From positions 1 to 31,148 of the forward strand of contig DJPI01000072.1 of assembly GCA_002438505.1 (NCBI GenBank): a DNA stretch of 31,148 nucleotides, written 5' to 3'. The notes under the pieces were generated by a model. It was not told where the DNA came from. It saw only the letters and a program-made list of their open reading frames with translations, and made no database searches. Of the stretch, positions 1 to 8,069 are shown one piece after another. The stretch comes from Ruminococcaceae bacterium UBA6416 (GTDB lineage Bacteria; Bacillota; Clostridia; Oscillospirales; Acutalibacteraceae). Made by a program: the position numbers and the translations under genes. Positions within the stretch are counted from its first letter, which is position 1, and each line of letters starts with the position of its first letter.

Positions 1-2
1 CA

Positions 3-1619
3 AAAAGACTGCTTCATAAGGTGTGCATCAATGAAAAGTCTGAGCATGGCTATGACAATGGTGTTGCACTCACTCCGCCGATGGGATGGTCAAGCTGGAA
101 CCTTTTCGCCTCAAAAATCAACGAGGATCTCATCAAGGAAATTGCGGACGCAATGAAAAACAGCGGACTGCTTGATGCCGGATATGAGTATGTCAATATT
201 GACGACTGCTGGCAGTGCTCCGAAAGGGATGAGAAAGGCCGCCTTCAGTGTGACAAGGCAACCTTTCCCCACGGAATGAGGGCGCTTAGCGAATATGTCA
301 ACAGCCGCGGGTTGAAGCTTGGTCTTTATTCTTCAAACGGAACCCATACCTGCGAGGATTACCCGGCAAGCCTTCGTCATGAGGCCGTTGACGCTGACAG
401 CCTTGCAGAGTGGGGTATCGAGTATTTCAAATATGACTTTTGCCACAATGTTCCAATTCCGGAAAAGGCTCCGGCCGTTGCTTTTGTTGAGTTTTCAAAG
501 CCGGGAGAGGGTGCATTTGTGCGCTTTTCCGCGCACGACTGTGCTTTGAAAGGCGGCGCAAGAATTGTCCGCGAGAATGACTGCGATAAGGATAATTATG
601 AGTATATCAAAGGCCTTTGCTCAAGGAACGGCTCGTTTTCTGTTTCCGTAAACAGCGATGAAGCCTGCTGCGTTGTAATGTCGCTGACATACCGCAAGTC
701 TGCCGATGCCGAGCGTTTTCTTATGGCGCGTGTTAACGGAAAGGACGTTTATCATCTTTATTTCAACAAGTCACTGGCCGGTAACCGCGTCAAGCGCGTT
801 CAGTGCGACATTAAGCTCTATGAGGGTGAAAACATAATTGAGTTTTTCAATCCCGTTGGCTCAAAGGCGGACAGCGCCGCAATTCAGTATGAGCTCATGG
901 GCAAAGAACTCAAAAGAGCCGCAAAGGAGTACGCCGAAAAGAACGGAACAGAGGAAAAGCCCATTGCTTTTTCAATTTGCGAATGGGGTCTCAACCGTCC
1001 GTGGAAATGGGCGCGCAAGGCCGGCAACCTTTGGCGGACAACGCCGGACATCAAGCCATTTTGGGCATCCGTTCTTGCAATATATGAAGCAAATGTCAGA
1101 CTGTGGAAATATTCCGACATCGGCGGCTGGAATGACCCGGATATGCTTGAGGTTGGCAACGGAAACCTCACGAATGATGAAAATATGGCGCACTTCTCGC
1201 TTTGGTGCATGATGTGCGCTCCGCTCATCCTTGGAAACGATGTCAGGAAGTTTATTAAGCCGGACAAAACCGTTGACACGGAAAGCAAGGTCTATAAGAT
1301 TCTTACAAACAAAACAATGATTGCGATTGATCAGGATAAGCTCGGTGTTCAGTGCAGAAGGATTAAATGCGGCCTTGTTGACATTCTTGTTAAGCCGCTT
1401 GAAAATTCAAAGGTTGCCGTCTGCGCTTTCAACAAATTTTCCGGTGTTAAAAATGTTTCCGTTGACCTTAATAAAATTGCAAATCTCGGCTTTGTCAATC
1501 TTGACAGGAAAAATGAGTATGACGTTCTTGATGTCTGGGAAAACAAGAGCTTTGTTTCCGGCGGAACGGTCAACGCGTCGGTTGCTCCCCATGGCGTCAA
1601 GGTCTATATTGTGGGTTAA
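3..1619 (+). CDS. Alpha-galactosidase, glycoside hydrolase family 27, 5'-partial
   Basis: Predicted retaining alpha-galactosidase that removes terminal alpha-1,6-galactose from oligosaccharides such as melibiose or raffinose. Numbering from the first possible start (GTG at 21), the GH27 signature TPPMGWSSWN is at 18-27, NIDDCWQ at 59-65, the expected nucleophile Asp139 lies in KYDFCH, and the expected acid/base Asp343 lies in WRTTPDI. About 145 residues (150-295) are inserted between these two catalytic segments and read like a beta-rich carbohydrate-binding-type domain; the ordinary catalytic core has no such insert. The frame is open to the window edge and no ribosome site precedes the GTG at 21, so the true start is probably upstream. 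No signal peptide is visible in the part present, so location is undecided. The next gene follows after 3 bp. Confidence 0.9.
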   Translation, partial: KRLLHKVCINEKSEHGYDNGVALTPPMGWSSWNLFASKINEDLIKEIADAMKNSGLLDAGYEYVNIDDCWQCSERDEKGRLQCDKATFPHGMRALSEYVNSRGLKLGLYSSNGTHTCEDYPASLRHEAVDADSLAEWGIEYFKYDFCHNVPIPEKAPAVAFVEFSKPGEGAFVRFSAHDCALKGGARIVRENDCDKDNYEYIKGLCSRNGSFSVSVNSDEACCVVMSLTYRKSADAERFLMARVNGKDVYHLYFNKSLAGNRVKRVQCDIKLYEGENIIEFFNPVGSKADSAAIQYELMGKELKRAAKEYAEKNGTEEKPIAFSICEWGLNRPWKWARKAGNLWRTTPDIKPFWASVLAIYEANVRLWKYSDIGGWNDPDMLEVGNGNLTNDENMAHFSLWCMMCAPLILGNDVRKFIKPDKTVDTESKVYKILTNKTMIAIDQDKLGVQCRRIKCGLVDILVKPLENSKVAVCAFNKFSGVKNVSVDLNKIANLGFVNLDRKNEYDVLDVWENKSFVSGGTVNASVAPHGVKVYIVG

Positions 1620-1622
1620 GCC

Positions 1623-2093
1623 ATGAGGAGAAGTGAAAGGGAAATTACAGACAAAGCTGAGCTTTTTGAGGCTCTTTCTCAGTGCCGGGTCATAAGGCTT
1701 GCGCTTTTTGATGAAAAATATCCGTATATTGTTCCTCTTTCGTTTGGACTTGAACAAAAGAATGATAATATTTCCATCTATTTTCATTGCGCCAATGAGG
1801 GCAAAAAAACGGCTTTGCTCAAAAAGAACAACCGAGTCTGCGTTGAGGCTGATGCTTTCGGCGGATATTCCGGCGAGGGGATGAATGCAACAACTCTTTA
1901 TAAAAGTGTAATCGGCTTCGGCAGGTGCGAAAAAAGCGAGGGCGGAGAAAAGCTCAGAGGGCTTGAGCTTCTGCTTTCCCATTGCGGCCGCGAGCCGGAC
2001 AGAGCAATGCTCTCAAAGTGCGCCGCACTTGAAAAAACCGCCGTCTATAAAATTACTTTCGATGAGCTGACCGGAAAAAAGAATATTAAATGA
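1623..2093 (+). CDS. Pyridoxamine 5'-phosphate oxidase-family (NimA-like) flavin-binding protein
   Basis: A 156-residue protein with the pattern of the FMN-binding split-barrel family that includes NimA-type nitroimidazole resistance proteins. It opens with MRRSEREITD, has the conserved YIVPLSFG strand near residue 35, and FHCANEGKK near residues 54-62, which in this family lies at the flavin or haem site. The family reduces small electrophiles or handles flavin; the substrate here is unknown. It starts 3 bp after the alpha-galactosidase stop without a strong ribosome site of its own, suggesting translational coupling. A bidirectional terminator follows. Antibiotic resistance cannot be concluded from sequence alone. 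Confidence 0.82.
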   Translation: MRRSEREITDKAELFEALSQCRVIRLALFDEKYPYIVPLSFGLEQKNDNISIYFHCANEGKKTALLKKNNRVCVEADAFGGYSGEGMNATTLYKSVIGFGRCEKSEGGEKLRGLELLLSHCGREPDRAMLSKCAALEKTAVYKITFDELTGKKNIK

Positions 2094-2103
2094 TTACGCC
2101 ATC

Positions 2104-2145
2104 AAAAAAGCTGCCGCACCTTCACGGATACGGCAGCTTTTGTTT
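2104..2145. terminator. Bidirectional intrinsic terminator
   Basis: An 11-bp perfect stem (2106-2116 with 2131-2141, core GCTGCCG/CGGCAGC) is flanked by an A-run on the left and a T-run on the right. It can therefore end both the rightward alpha-galactosidase unit and the leftward metY-cysK unit. Confidence 0.9.
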
Positions 2146-2154
2146 ATGAATCAA

Positions 2155-3090
2155 TTATTCGCTGAAAAGGTCTGTTGAAAGATAGCGGTCTCCGGTGTCC
2201 GGAAGGAGGGCAACAATGGTTTTTCCCTTGTTCTCCGGCCGTTTTGCAAGGCTGACTGCGGCGGCGAGAGCGGCGCCTGAGGAAATTCCGACAAGGACGC
2301 CTTCCTCTCTACCCAAGCGTTTTCCGAACGCAAAAGCATCCTCGTTGCTGACGGGGATAATTTCGTCATAGACCTTTGTGTTGAGAACGGCGGGAACAAA
2401 GCCAGCACCGATTCCCTGGATTTTGTGTGCACCGGCAACACCCGTTGAAAGAACGGCTGAGGAAGCCGGTTCAACGGCAACAATTTTAACGCCCGGGTTC
2501 TTTTCCTTGAGATATTCTCCAACGCCGGTCACGGTTCCGCCAGTTCCGACTCCGGCAACAAAAATGTCAACCTTTCCGTCGGTATCCTCCCAAATTTCCG
2601 GTCCGGTGGTTTTTTTGTGCGCGGCCGGGTTCGCCGGGTTAACAAACTGGCCGGGAATGAAGCTGTTCGGAGTGCTGTCTGCAATTTCCTGCGCTTTTTC
2701 AATGGCGCCTTTCATGCCTTTTGCGCCCTCGGTGAGAACGAGCTCTGCGCCGTAAGCCTTCATGAGCTTTCTGCGCTCAACGGACATTGTTTCGGGCATA
2801 ACAATAATGATTTTATAGCCCTTTGCGGCGGCAACGGCTGCAAGGCCGATTCCGGTGTTTCCGCTTGTTGGTTCAATGATGACCGAGTCTTTTTTCAAAA
2901 CGCCTTTTTTCTCTGCGTTGTCAATCATTTCAAACGCAATCCTGTCCTTCACCGAGCCGGCCGGATTGAAGTATTCAAGCTTTGCAAGAAGTCTTGCTTC
3001 AAGCTTTTCGTTCTTTTCAATGTTTGTCAGCTCAAGGAGCGGAGTTTTTCCGATAAGCTCCGATGCTGATTTATAAATTTTTTCTGCCAT
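2155..3090 (-). CDS. cysK: Cysteine synthase A (O-acetylserine sulfhydrylase)
   Basis: PLP enzyme that makes L-cysteine from O-acetylserine and sulfide. The 311-residue protein matches the usual length of about 310. The Schiff-base lysine is Lys48 in NPAGSVKDR, the substrate loop TSGNTG is at 75-80, and the phosphate-binding GTGGT is at 182-186. I chose the ATG at 3090 (MAEKIYKSASELIGKTP) because AAGGAG lies just upstream and the family begins here; the open frame runs 17 codons further but overlaps metY. It is the second gene of the metY-cysK unit, 13 bp after the metY stop. The pairing suggests that one operon directs sulfide into both cysteine and homocysteine. Confidence 0.95.
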   Translation of the reverse strand: MAEKIYKSASELIGKTPLLELTNIEKNEKLEARLLAKLEYFNPAGSVKDRIAFEMIDNAEKKGVLKKDSVIIEPTSGNTGIGLAAVAAAKGYKIIIVMPETMSVERRKLMKAYGAELVLTEGAKGMKGAIEKAQEIADSTPNSFIPGQFVNPANPAAHKKTTGPEIWEDTDGKVDIFVAGVGTGGTVTGVGEYLKEKNPGVKIVAVEPASSAVLSTGVAGAHKIQGIGAGFVPAVLNTKVYDEIIPVSNEDAFAFGKRLGREEGVLVGISSGAALAAAVSLAKRPENKGKTIVALLPDTGDRYLSTDLFSE

Positions 3091-3103
3091 GATTATCGTC
3101 TCC

Positions 3104-4387
3104 TTATTGAACAGCCTCAAAGCCGTGTTTGAGGTCTGCAATTATATCATCAATGTGTTCAGTACCGATTGAAAGGCGGACAGTGTTCGGCTTAATACCG
3201 CAAGAAAGAAGCTCCTCGCTTGAAAGCTGAGAGTGCGTTGTTGAGGCTGGATGAATAACAAGACTTTTCACGTCCGCAACATTGGCAAGAAGCGAAAAAA
3301 GCTCAAGGCTTTCAGTGAACTTTTTCGCCCTGTCTGCACTGCCCTTGATTTCAAAGGTGAAGATTGAACCGCCGCCGTTCGGGAAATATTCGTCATAAAG
3401 CTCCTTCTCTCTTCCGGAGGAAAGCGAGGGATGGTTGACTTTTTCAACCTGCGGATGGTTTTTGAGAAAGTCAACAACCTTGAGCGCGTTTTCAACGTGG
3501 CGCTCAACTCTGAGAGAGAGCGTTTCAAGCCCCTGAAGAAGAAGGAAGGAGTTGAACGGAGAAATTGTTGCCCCCTGGTCTCTCATGAGCGTTGTGCGCA
3601 ATTTTACGATATAAGCGCTCTTTCCGCAGGCCTTTGAAAAAACAATGCCGTGATATGACGGATTCGGCTCGCTGAGGCCGGGGAATTTGTTGTTTTGCGT
3701 CCAGTCAAAGTTTCCGGCGTCAACAACAACGCCGCCCATGACCGTTCCGTGGCCGCCGATGAATTTTGTTGCCGAATGGACAACAATGTCGGCACCGTAT
3801 TCAATCGGGCGCAGCAAAAAAGGCGTTGCAAAGGTGTTGTCAACAATAAGCGGAATTCCGTGACGGTGAGCGATGTCCGCAATGGCTTTTATGTCAATAA
3901 CGTCTGAGTTGGGGTTGCCGAGCGTTTCGGCGTAAAACAGCTTTGTGTTTTCCCTTATTGCCTTTTCAAAGTTTTCCGGGTCAGACGGGTCAACAAAGGT
4001 TGTGTCAAGACCCTGCTCTTTGAGCGTGTTTGAAAAAAGGTTGTATGTTCCGCCGTAAAGATTTGCGCTGGAAACAATGTGGTCGCCGCAAACGGCGATG
4101 TTCTGAACGGCATATGTAATTGCCGCAGAGCCGGAGGCGGTGGCAAGAGCACCGATGCCGCCCTCAAGCGCAGCTATTCTCTCTTCAAAAACAGAGGAGG
4201 TCGGGTTTTGAAGCCGGGTATAGATGTTTCCGCCTTCACTGAGACCGAAGCGGCCGGCCGCCTGCGCCGAGTCCTTGAAAACGTATGACGTTGTTGCATA
4301 GATGGGAACGGCTCTTGCGTCTGTTGCCGGGTCTGGAGTTTCCTGACCGGCGTGAACCTGAAGAGTTTCAAATTTATAGTTACTCAT
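3104..4387 (-). CDS. metY: O-acetylhomoserine sulfhydrylase (aminocarboxypropyltransferase)
   Basis: Cytosolic Cys/Met-metabolism PLP enzyme, 427 residues, the usual size for MetY. It would condense O-acetylhomoserine with sulfide to give homocysteine for methionine synthesis. The opening FETLQVHAGQ is typical; YTRLQNPT near residue 56 and the PLP lysine Lys208 in VVHSATKFIGGHG are intact. A ribosome site (AAAGGA) sits about 8 bp before the ATG. It is the first gene of the operon with cysK, driven by a consensus promoter with a palindrome at the expected transcription start. Cystathionine gamma-synthases and lyases are relatives, but the length and N-terminus favour MetY. Confidence 0.93.
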   Translation of the reverse strand: MSNYKFETLQVHAGQETPDPATDARAVPIYATTSYVFKDSAQAAGRFGLSEGGNIYTRLQNPTSSVFEERIAALEGGIGALATASGSAAITYAVQNIAVCGDHIVSSANLYGGTYNLFSNTLKEQGLDTTFVDPSDPENFEKAIRENTKLFYAETLGNPNSDVIDIKAIADIAHRHGIPLIVDNTFATPFLLRPIEYGADIVVHSATKFIGGHGTVMGGVVVDAGNFDWTQNNKFPGLSEPNPSYHGIVFSKACGKSAYIVKLRTTLMRDQGATISPFNSFLLLQGLETLSLRVERHVENALKVVDFLKNHPQVEKVNHPSLSSGREKELYDEYFPNGGGSIFTFEIKGSADRAKKFTESLELFSLLANVADVKSLVIHPASTTHSQLSSEELLSCGIKPNTVRLSIGTEHIDDIIADLKHGFEAVQ

Positions 4388-4493
4388 AAATCAATTCCTT
4401 TCTGTTTCAGCTTTTGTATGCAGTGCTTTTCAACATCGGCCAAAGCGAAAGTTTTTGCGCAGAAGAAAATTAAAAATGTTTTGCATTGATAAT

Positions 4494-4512
4494 ACCCACC
4501 TTTCTTGTAGGT
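4494..4512 (-). promoter_or_regulatory. Candidate operator at the metY transcription start
   Basis: Reading the minus strand, ACCTAC, 7 bp, then GTGGGT form an inverted repeat with one mismatch, lying immediately downstream of the metY -10 box and so over the predicted transcription start. That is a classic repressor position. An Rrf2-type cysteine regulator (CymR/IscR-like) is a reasonable guess for this operon, but the assignment is inference. Confidence 0.5.
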
Positions 4513-4519
4513 TAAGACG

Positions 4520-4548
4520 ATTATATCACCGGAAGTCTGCGTTGTCAA
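4520..4548 (-). promoter_or_regulatory. Sigma-A promoter of metY-cysK
   Basis: On the minus strand TTGACA (4543-4548), a 17-bp spacer and TATAAT (4520-4525): a perfect consensus promoter. It leaves a leader of about 125 nt before metY. I recognise no S-box or T-box in that leader. Confidence 0.9.
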
Positions 4549-4572
4549 TGGAAAAGGAAAACAAAAATTCCC

Positions 4573-4606
4573 TTTTGCTATAGCAAAAATTTATATCGGG
4601 ATATAA
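4573..4606. promoter_or_regulatory. Two adjacent perfect palindromes between metY and ligA
   Basis: The 322-bp gap between the divergent genes metY and ligA contains a perfect 16-bp palindrome (TTTTGCTATAGCAAAA, 4573-4588), followed two bases later by TTATATC-GG-GATATAA (4591-4606). They lie just upstream of the metY -35 box and about 40 bp before the ligA -35 box. They could be operators for one or both genes; no T-run suggests a terminator. Confidence 0.4.
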
Positions 4607-4645
4607 CCGGCCGCGGAGCTGAAAGGAAAAAGTTTTTTCAAAAAG

Positions 4646-4674
4646 GTGCAATTTCCTTTTGTTTGTGGTAAAAT
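4646..4674 (+). promoter_or_regulatory. Probable ligA promoter
   Basis: GTGCAA (4646-4651), 17 bp, then TAAAAT (4669-4674) preceded by TGG, an extended -10 element. The -35 match is weak and is compensated by the extended -10. Confidence 0.5.
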
Positions 4675-4709
4675 ATATTTTAATATCTTAAATATCGGGA
4701 GGATTTTCT

Positions 4710-6692
4710 GTGGCCGATTTTGAAAACGCAAAGGCGAGAGCTGCCGAGCTGCGCCGTATAATCGAATATCACAACAAAAAGTACTATGAAAACGATGAAC
4801 CGGAAATTGAAGATTTTGAGTATGACAGACTCTTGAATGAGCTGATTTCAATCGAGGAGGAATACCCCCAGCTTTCAACTCCGGATTCGCCGACAAAGCA
4901 CGTTGGCGGGAAAGCGGATTCCCGTTTTGCTCCCGTTGAGCATAAGGTCAGAATGGAGAGCCTTCAGGATGCGTTTTCAAAAGGCGATATGCGTGACTTT
5001 GACTCAAGAGTGCGTGAAAATGCCGGAGAAGTAAAGTATATTGTTGAGCCGAAAATTGACGGCCTCTCGGTCAGTCTTGAATATGAAAACGGAGTTTTTG
5101 TCCGCGGCTCAACGCGCGGTGACGGACAGGTTGGTGAGGATATCACCCACAACCTTAAAACCATTGCGTCAATACCGTTGAAAATCAAAAACGCTCCGTC
5201 TTTTCTTGAGGTACGCGGAGAGGTTTATATGCCGAAGGCGGTTTTTCTTGAGCTTGTCAAAAAGCAGGAGCTGGACGGAGAAAAGCCGTTTAAAAATCCT
5301 CGCAATGCCGCTGCAGGCTCGCTCAGACAAAAGGATGCGCGTGTAACAAGAAGCAGAAAGCTTGACATTTTTATTTTTAATGTTCAGCAAATTGAAGGAA
5401 AAACGCTGACCGGCCATAAGCAGTCTCTTGAATATCTGCGTTCGCTCGGCTTTAACATTATTCCGTTTTATAAGGAATGCGAAAACATTGACGCTGCTCT
5501 TGCGGAAATTGACCGCATAGGCTCGATTCGTGGAAGTCTCAGCTTTGACATTGACGGTGCGGTTATCAAGGTTGACAGCTTTGAAAAGCGCAGACTTCTC
5601 GGTTCAACTTCAAAATTTCCGAAGTGGGCAATAGCCTTCAAATATCCTCCGGAGGAAAAGGAAACAACGGTTCTTGACATCGAAATCAATGTCGGAAGAA
5701 CCGGTGTGCTCACGCCGACCGCCGTTTTTGAGCCGACCTTGCTTGCCGGTTCAACCGTCAGCCGTGCAACACTGCATAACCAGGACTTCATTTCCGAAAA
5801 GGATATCAGAATAGGTGACAGGGTGATAATCAGAAAAGCCGGTGACATCATTCCGGAGGTTCTCTGCGTAACGGCGCACGGGGAAAATTCCGTGCCGTAT
5901 CATATGCCGGAATTTTGTCCGTCCTGCGGCTCAAAAACAGTCCGCGAGGAGGACGAGGCGGCTCTGCGCTGCCTTAACCCGGACTGTCCGAGCCAGCTTT
6001 TGCGCAATCTCATTCATTTTTGCTCGCGTGATGCAATGGATATTGAAGGACTCGGAGATGCTTTGCTCTCAGTTCTTGTTCAAAAAGGCATGATAAAAAC
6101 CGCTGCCGATATTTATAAGCTTGACTTTGATGAAATTGCAAAGATTGAGCGCATGGGAAAAAAGAGCGCAGACAATCTCAAGGCTGCAATAGAAAAATCA
6201 AAAAGCAACGACCTTTCAAGGCTTGTTTTTGCTCTCGGAATTCATCATATCGGTCAAAAAGCGGCAAAGCTGCTTGCCGCACATTTCGGCTCGATGGAAA
6301 AAATTATAACTGCGCAGGAGAACGAGATAAGTGCGATTGACGGCTTCGGCGGAATTATGGCGCAAAGCGTCTGCGATTTCTTTTCGCTCAAAAAAAGCCG
6401 AGAGCTGGTTTCTTTGCTCAAGGATTGCGGCGTGAATATGGAAAACACACAAACCGTGCTCGACAGGCGGTTTGAGGGAATGACCTTTGTTTTGACCGGA
6501 ACACTTTCAACCTATACAAGAGCCGAGGCCGGAAAGATTATTGAGGATTTCGGCGGCAAAACCTCCTCCTCTGTTTCAAAAAAGACAACTTATGTCCTTG
6601 CCGGAGAGGCGGCAGGAAGCAAGCTCAAAAAAGCGCAGGAGCTTGGTGTTGCCGTGATTTCCGAGGACGAGTTTGCCGAGATGATTAAGTAA
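4710..6692 (+). CDS. ligA: NAD-dependent DNA ligase LigA
   Basis: Seals nicks during replication and repair using NAD+. The 660-residue length and domain order are normal: an N-terminal NMN-binding Ia region (HNKKYYENDEPEIEDFEYD), an adenylation domain with the catalytic Lys115 in EPKIDG, an OB fold, a four-cysteine zinc finger near residues 404-428 (CPSCG and CLNPDCPSQ), helix-hairpin-helix repeats (GLGDALL, GIHHIGQKAA) and a C-terminal BRCT domain (FEGMTFVLTGTL onward). Translation starts at GTG 4710, seven bases after GGGAGG. No key residue is missing. The next gene follows after 64 bp without a terminator and may be cotranscribed. Confidence 0.97.
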   Translation: MADFENAKARAAELRRIIEYHNKKYYENDEPEIEDFEYDRLLNELISIEEEYPQLSTPDSPTKHVGGKADSRFAPVEHKVRMESLQDAFSKGDMRDFDSRVRENAGEVKYIVEPKIDGLSVSLEYENGVFVRGSTRGDGQVGEDITHNLKTIASIPLKIKNAPSFLEVRGEVYMPKAVFLELVKKQELDGEKPFKNPRNAAAGSLRQKDARVTRSRKLDIFIFNVQQIEGKTLTGHKQSLEYLRSLGFNIIPFYKECENIDAALAEIDRIGSIRGSLSFDIDGAVIKVDSFEKRRLLGSTSKFPKWAIAFKYPPEEKETTVLDIEINVGRTGVLTPTAVFEPTLLAGSTVSRATLHNQDFISEKDIRIGDRVIIRKAGDIIPEVLCVTAHGENSVPYHMPEFCPSCGSKTVREEDEAALRCLNPDCPSQLLRNLIHFCSRDAMDIEGLGDALLSVLVQKGMIKTAADIYKLDFDEIAKIERMGKKSADNLKAAIEKSKSNDLSRLVFALGIHHIGQKAAKLLAAHFGSMEKIITAQENEISAIDGFGGIMAQSVCDFFSLKKSRELVSLLKDCGVNMENTQTVLDRRFEGMTFVLTGTLSTYTRAEAGKIIEDFGGKTSSSVSKKTTYVLAGEAAGSKLKKAQELGVAVISEDEFAEMIK

Positions 6693-6756
6693 AACGTGAT
6701 TAATTGACGGCAAGGCGTCATTGCGCTTCGCCATCAACAATAAAGGAGATTTAAAG

Positions 6757-7314
6757 ATGACAGAACTTGAAATAATCAAAAGGGCAAAGATGTATATTGA
6801 TAAGCTTGCAAACGGAATTGACCCGCTGACAGATGAGAATATAAACGATGACAGCGTTCTTAATAACATTAAAATAAGCCGTTGCTTGTTTTATGTTTCC
6901 GGCGTTCTTGAAAAAGTTATTAAGAACGGCGGAGAAGTTCAAAGAGCATCCGGCGGTCAAGCCCCCTTTTTAATCACAGAGGAGCAGGCTTCCGCCGTTG
7001 AAATTTCCGAAACGCCCGTTGGAGTTGCAATCATTGCAAAGCGCATCAATACCGTTATTGATGAGGGCGTTAAAAAAATTTCACCCGTCAAAATTTCAAA
7101 CTGGCTTCTTGAAGAGGGATATCTTGCGGAAAACATCCGCGCGGGAAAAAAGGAAAAGGTTGCTGCCGAAAGGGGACGGGAACTTGGCATCAGCACCGTT
7201 GAAGGCGTTTCGTCTGATGGCATAAAATATAGAAAGAATTTATATGACATGAACGCGCAAAAGTTCGTTATTGGAAACATTTTTGACATTGCAAACGATG
7301 CGCATAAACAGTAA
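6757..7314 (+). CDS. Conserved protein of unknown function
   Basis: A 185-residue soluble protein that I cannot assign to a named family. The ATG at 6757 is chosen because AAAGGAG lies about 9 bp upstream; an earlier TTG at 6721 has no ribosome site. The N-terminal part (MTELEIIKRAKMYIDKLANG, then IDPLTDENI and ISRCLFYVSGVLEKVI) looks helical and resembles a short module I have seen in clostridial hypothetical proteins. The C-terminal part (KISPVKISNWLLEEGYL, then IKYRKNLYDMNAQKFVIGNI) has the look of a small nucleic-acid or partner-binding domain, but that is only an impression. No signal peptide or membrane segment. It lies 64 bp behind ligA, in a gap with an imperfect hairpin and no T-run. 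Confidence 0.75.
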   Translation: MTELEIIKRAKMYIDKLANGIDPLTDENINDDSVLNNIKISRCLFYVSGVLEKVIKNGGEVQRASGGQAPFLITEEQASAVEISETPVGVAIIAKRINTVIDEGVKKISPVKISNWLLEEGYLAENIRAGKKEKVAAERGRELGISTVEGVSSDGIKYRKNLYDMNAQKFVIGNIFDIANDAHKQ

Positions 7315-7325
7315 GCCGACAGTTG

Positions 7326-7366
7326 CTTAAGATTTTCTTAAGGTTAACTTACAATTTTCTTTATCC
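7326..7366 (+). promoter_or_regulatory. Four 11-bp phased direct repeats, response-regulator-type box
   Basis: CTTAAGATTTT (7326), CTTAAGGTTAA (7337), CTTACAATTTT (7348) and the weaker CTTTATCCTGT (7359) repeat at exactly 11 bp. OmpR/PhoB-class response regulators bind tandem 11-bp direct repeats located shortly upstream of the -10 box, as here. The regulator is not in the window. Confidence 0.6.
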
Positions 7367-7368
7367 TG

Positions 7369-7396
7369 TTGAATAGTGTATAATTGCTGATATAAT
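7369..7396 (+). promoter_or_regulatory. Promoter of the SanA-like gene
   Basis: Two TATAAT hexamers occur, at 7379-7384 and 7391-7396. The second pairs with TTGAAT (7369-7374) at 16 bp. The first has no good -35 but sits 12 bp after the last phased repeat, the spacing expected for an activator-dependent promoter. Either or both could be used. Confidence 0.55.
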
Positions 7397-7428
7397 GGAA
7401 CCGTACCAAGAAAAAAGGACGGTTGAAA

Positions 7429-8052
7429 ATGAAAAAGAAAAAACTGAACAAAGCAGCAAAAAGAACCGCAGCTTTAATTTTGACGTTTGTGTTTCTTTGT
7501 GCAGGCTATGCGCTCGGCGTTAACTTCTATATTATACTCTCTCAAAGGGGAAGAATAATAAGTGATGAAGAAGCATCGCGGCTTGACAAGGTGGATTATG
7601 TTCTTGTTCTCGGTTGCGGCGTTCGCGAGGACGGAACACCATCGCGTATGCTTTATGAGCGGCTGAAAACGGGGGCTCGGGTTTTGGAAAAGCAGAGCGG
7701 CGCCTTGCTTCTTCTCACCGGAGACAACAGCGGAGAAAGCTATAACGAGCTTGCAGTAATGAAAAAAGTCAGCCTTGAAAACGGCGTTAAGGAAAGCCGA
7801 ATGACCATTGACGATTTCGGCTTTTCAACTTATGAAAGCCTGAAAAACGCAAAGGAAGAATTCGGCGCAAAGAAAATTATCATAATCACTCAGCCGTATC
7901 ATATGTATCGGGCGCTTTATATTGCAAATAAGCTCGGAATTGAGGCGTATGGAGTTACGGCGTATCTTCCGTTTTATCCGCGTCAGATTCTCTGGTCTCT
8001 TCGTGAGGTGCTTGCAAGGAACAAGGATTTTCTTCTTTGCGCACTTGATTGA
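7429..8052 (+). CDS. SanA/YdcF-family (DUF218) membrane-anchored protein
   Basis: A 207-residue protein with a lysine-rich start, one transmembrane segment (about 14-35, TAALILTFVFLCAGYALGVN) and a DUF218 domain facing outward. Family motifs seen are VDYVLVLGCGV near residue 52, PSRMLYERL, LLLTGDNSGESYNE near 92-105, and IIIITQPYHMYRAL near 145. SanA, YdcF and ElyC proteins are linked to envelope integrity and vancomycin sensitivity; their reaction is not settled. ATG 7429 is preferred over TTG 7423 because AAGGAC is 8 bp upstream of it. The phased repeats before the promoter suggest control by a two-component system. The following small exported protein is 17 bp downstream, probably in the same unit. 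Confidence 0.85.
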   Translation: MKKKKLNKAAKRTAALILTFVFLCAGYALGVNFYIILSQRGRIISDEEASRLDKVDYVLVLGCGVREDGTPSRMLYERLKTGARVLEKQSGALLLLTGDNSGESYNELAVMKKVSLENGVKESRMTIDDFGFSTYESLKNAKEEFGAKKIIIITQPYHMYRALYIANKLGIEAYGVTAYLPFYPRQILWSLREVLARNKDFLLCALD

Positions 8053-8069
8053 AAAGAGAGGTGAAACTG

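Noticed and set aside
4388..4493. S-box or T-box riboswitch in the metY leader
   Set aside because: I could not find the conserved T-box antiterminator sequence, a specifier stem or S-box core motifs, nor a leader terminator.
6693..6756. Hairpin (TTGACGGC ... GCCATCAA) between ligA and the next gene as a terminator
   Set aside because: The pairing is imperfect and no T-run follows; read-through is more likely.
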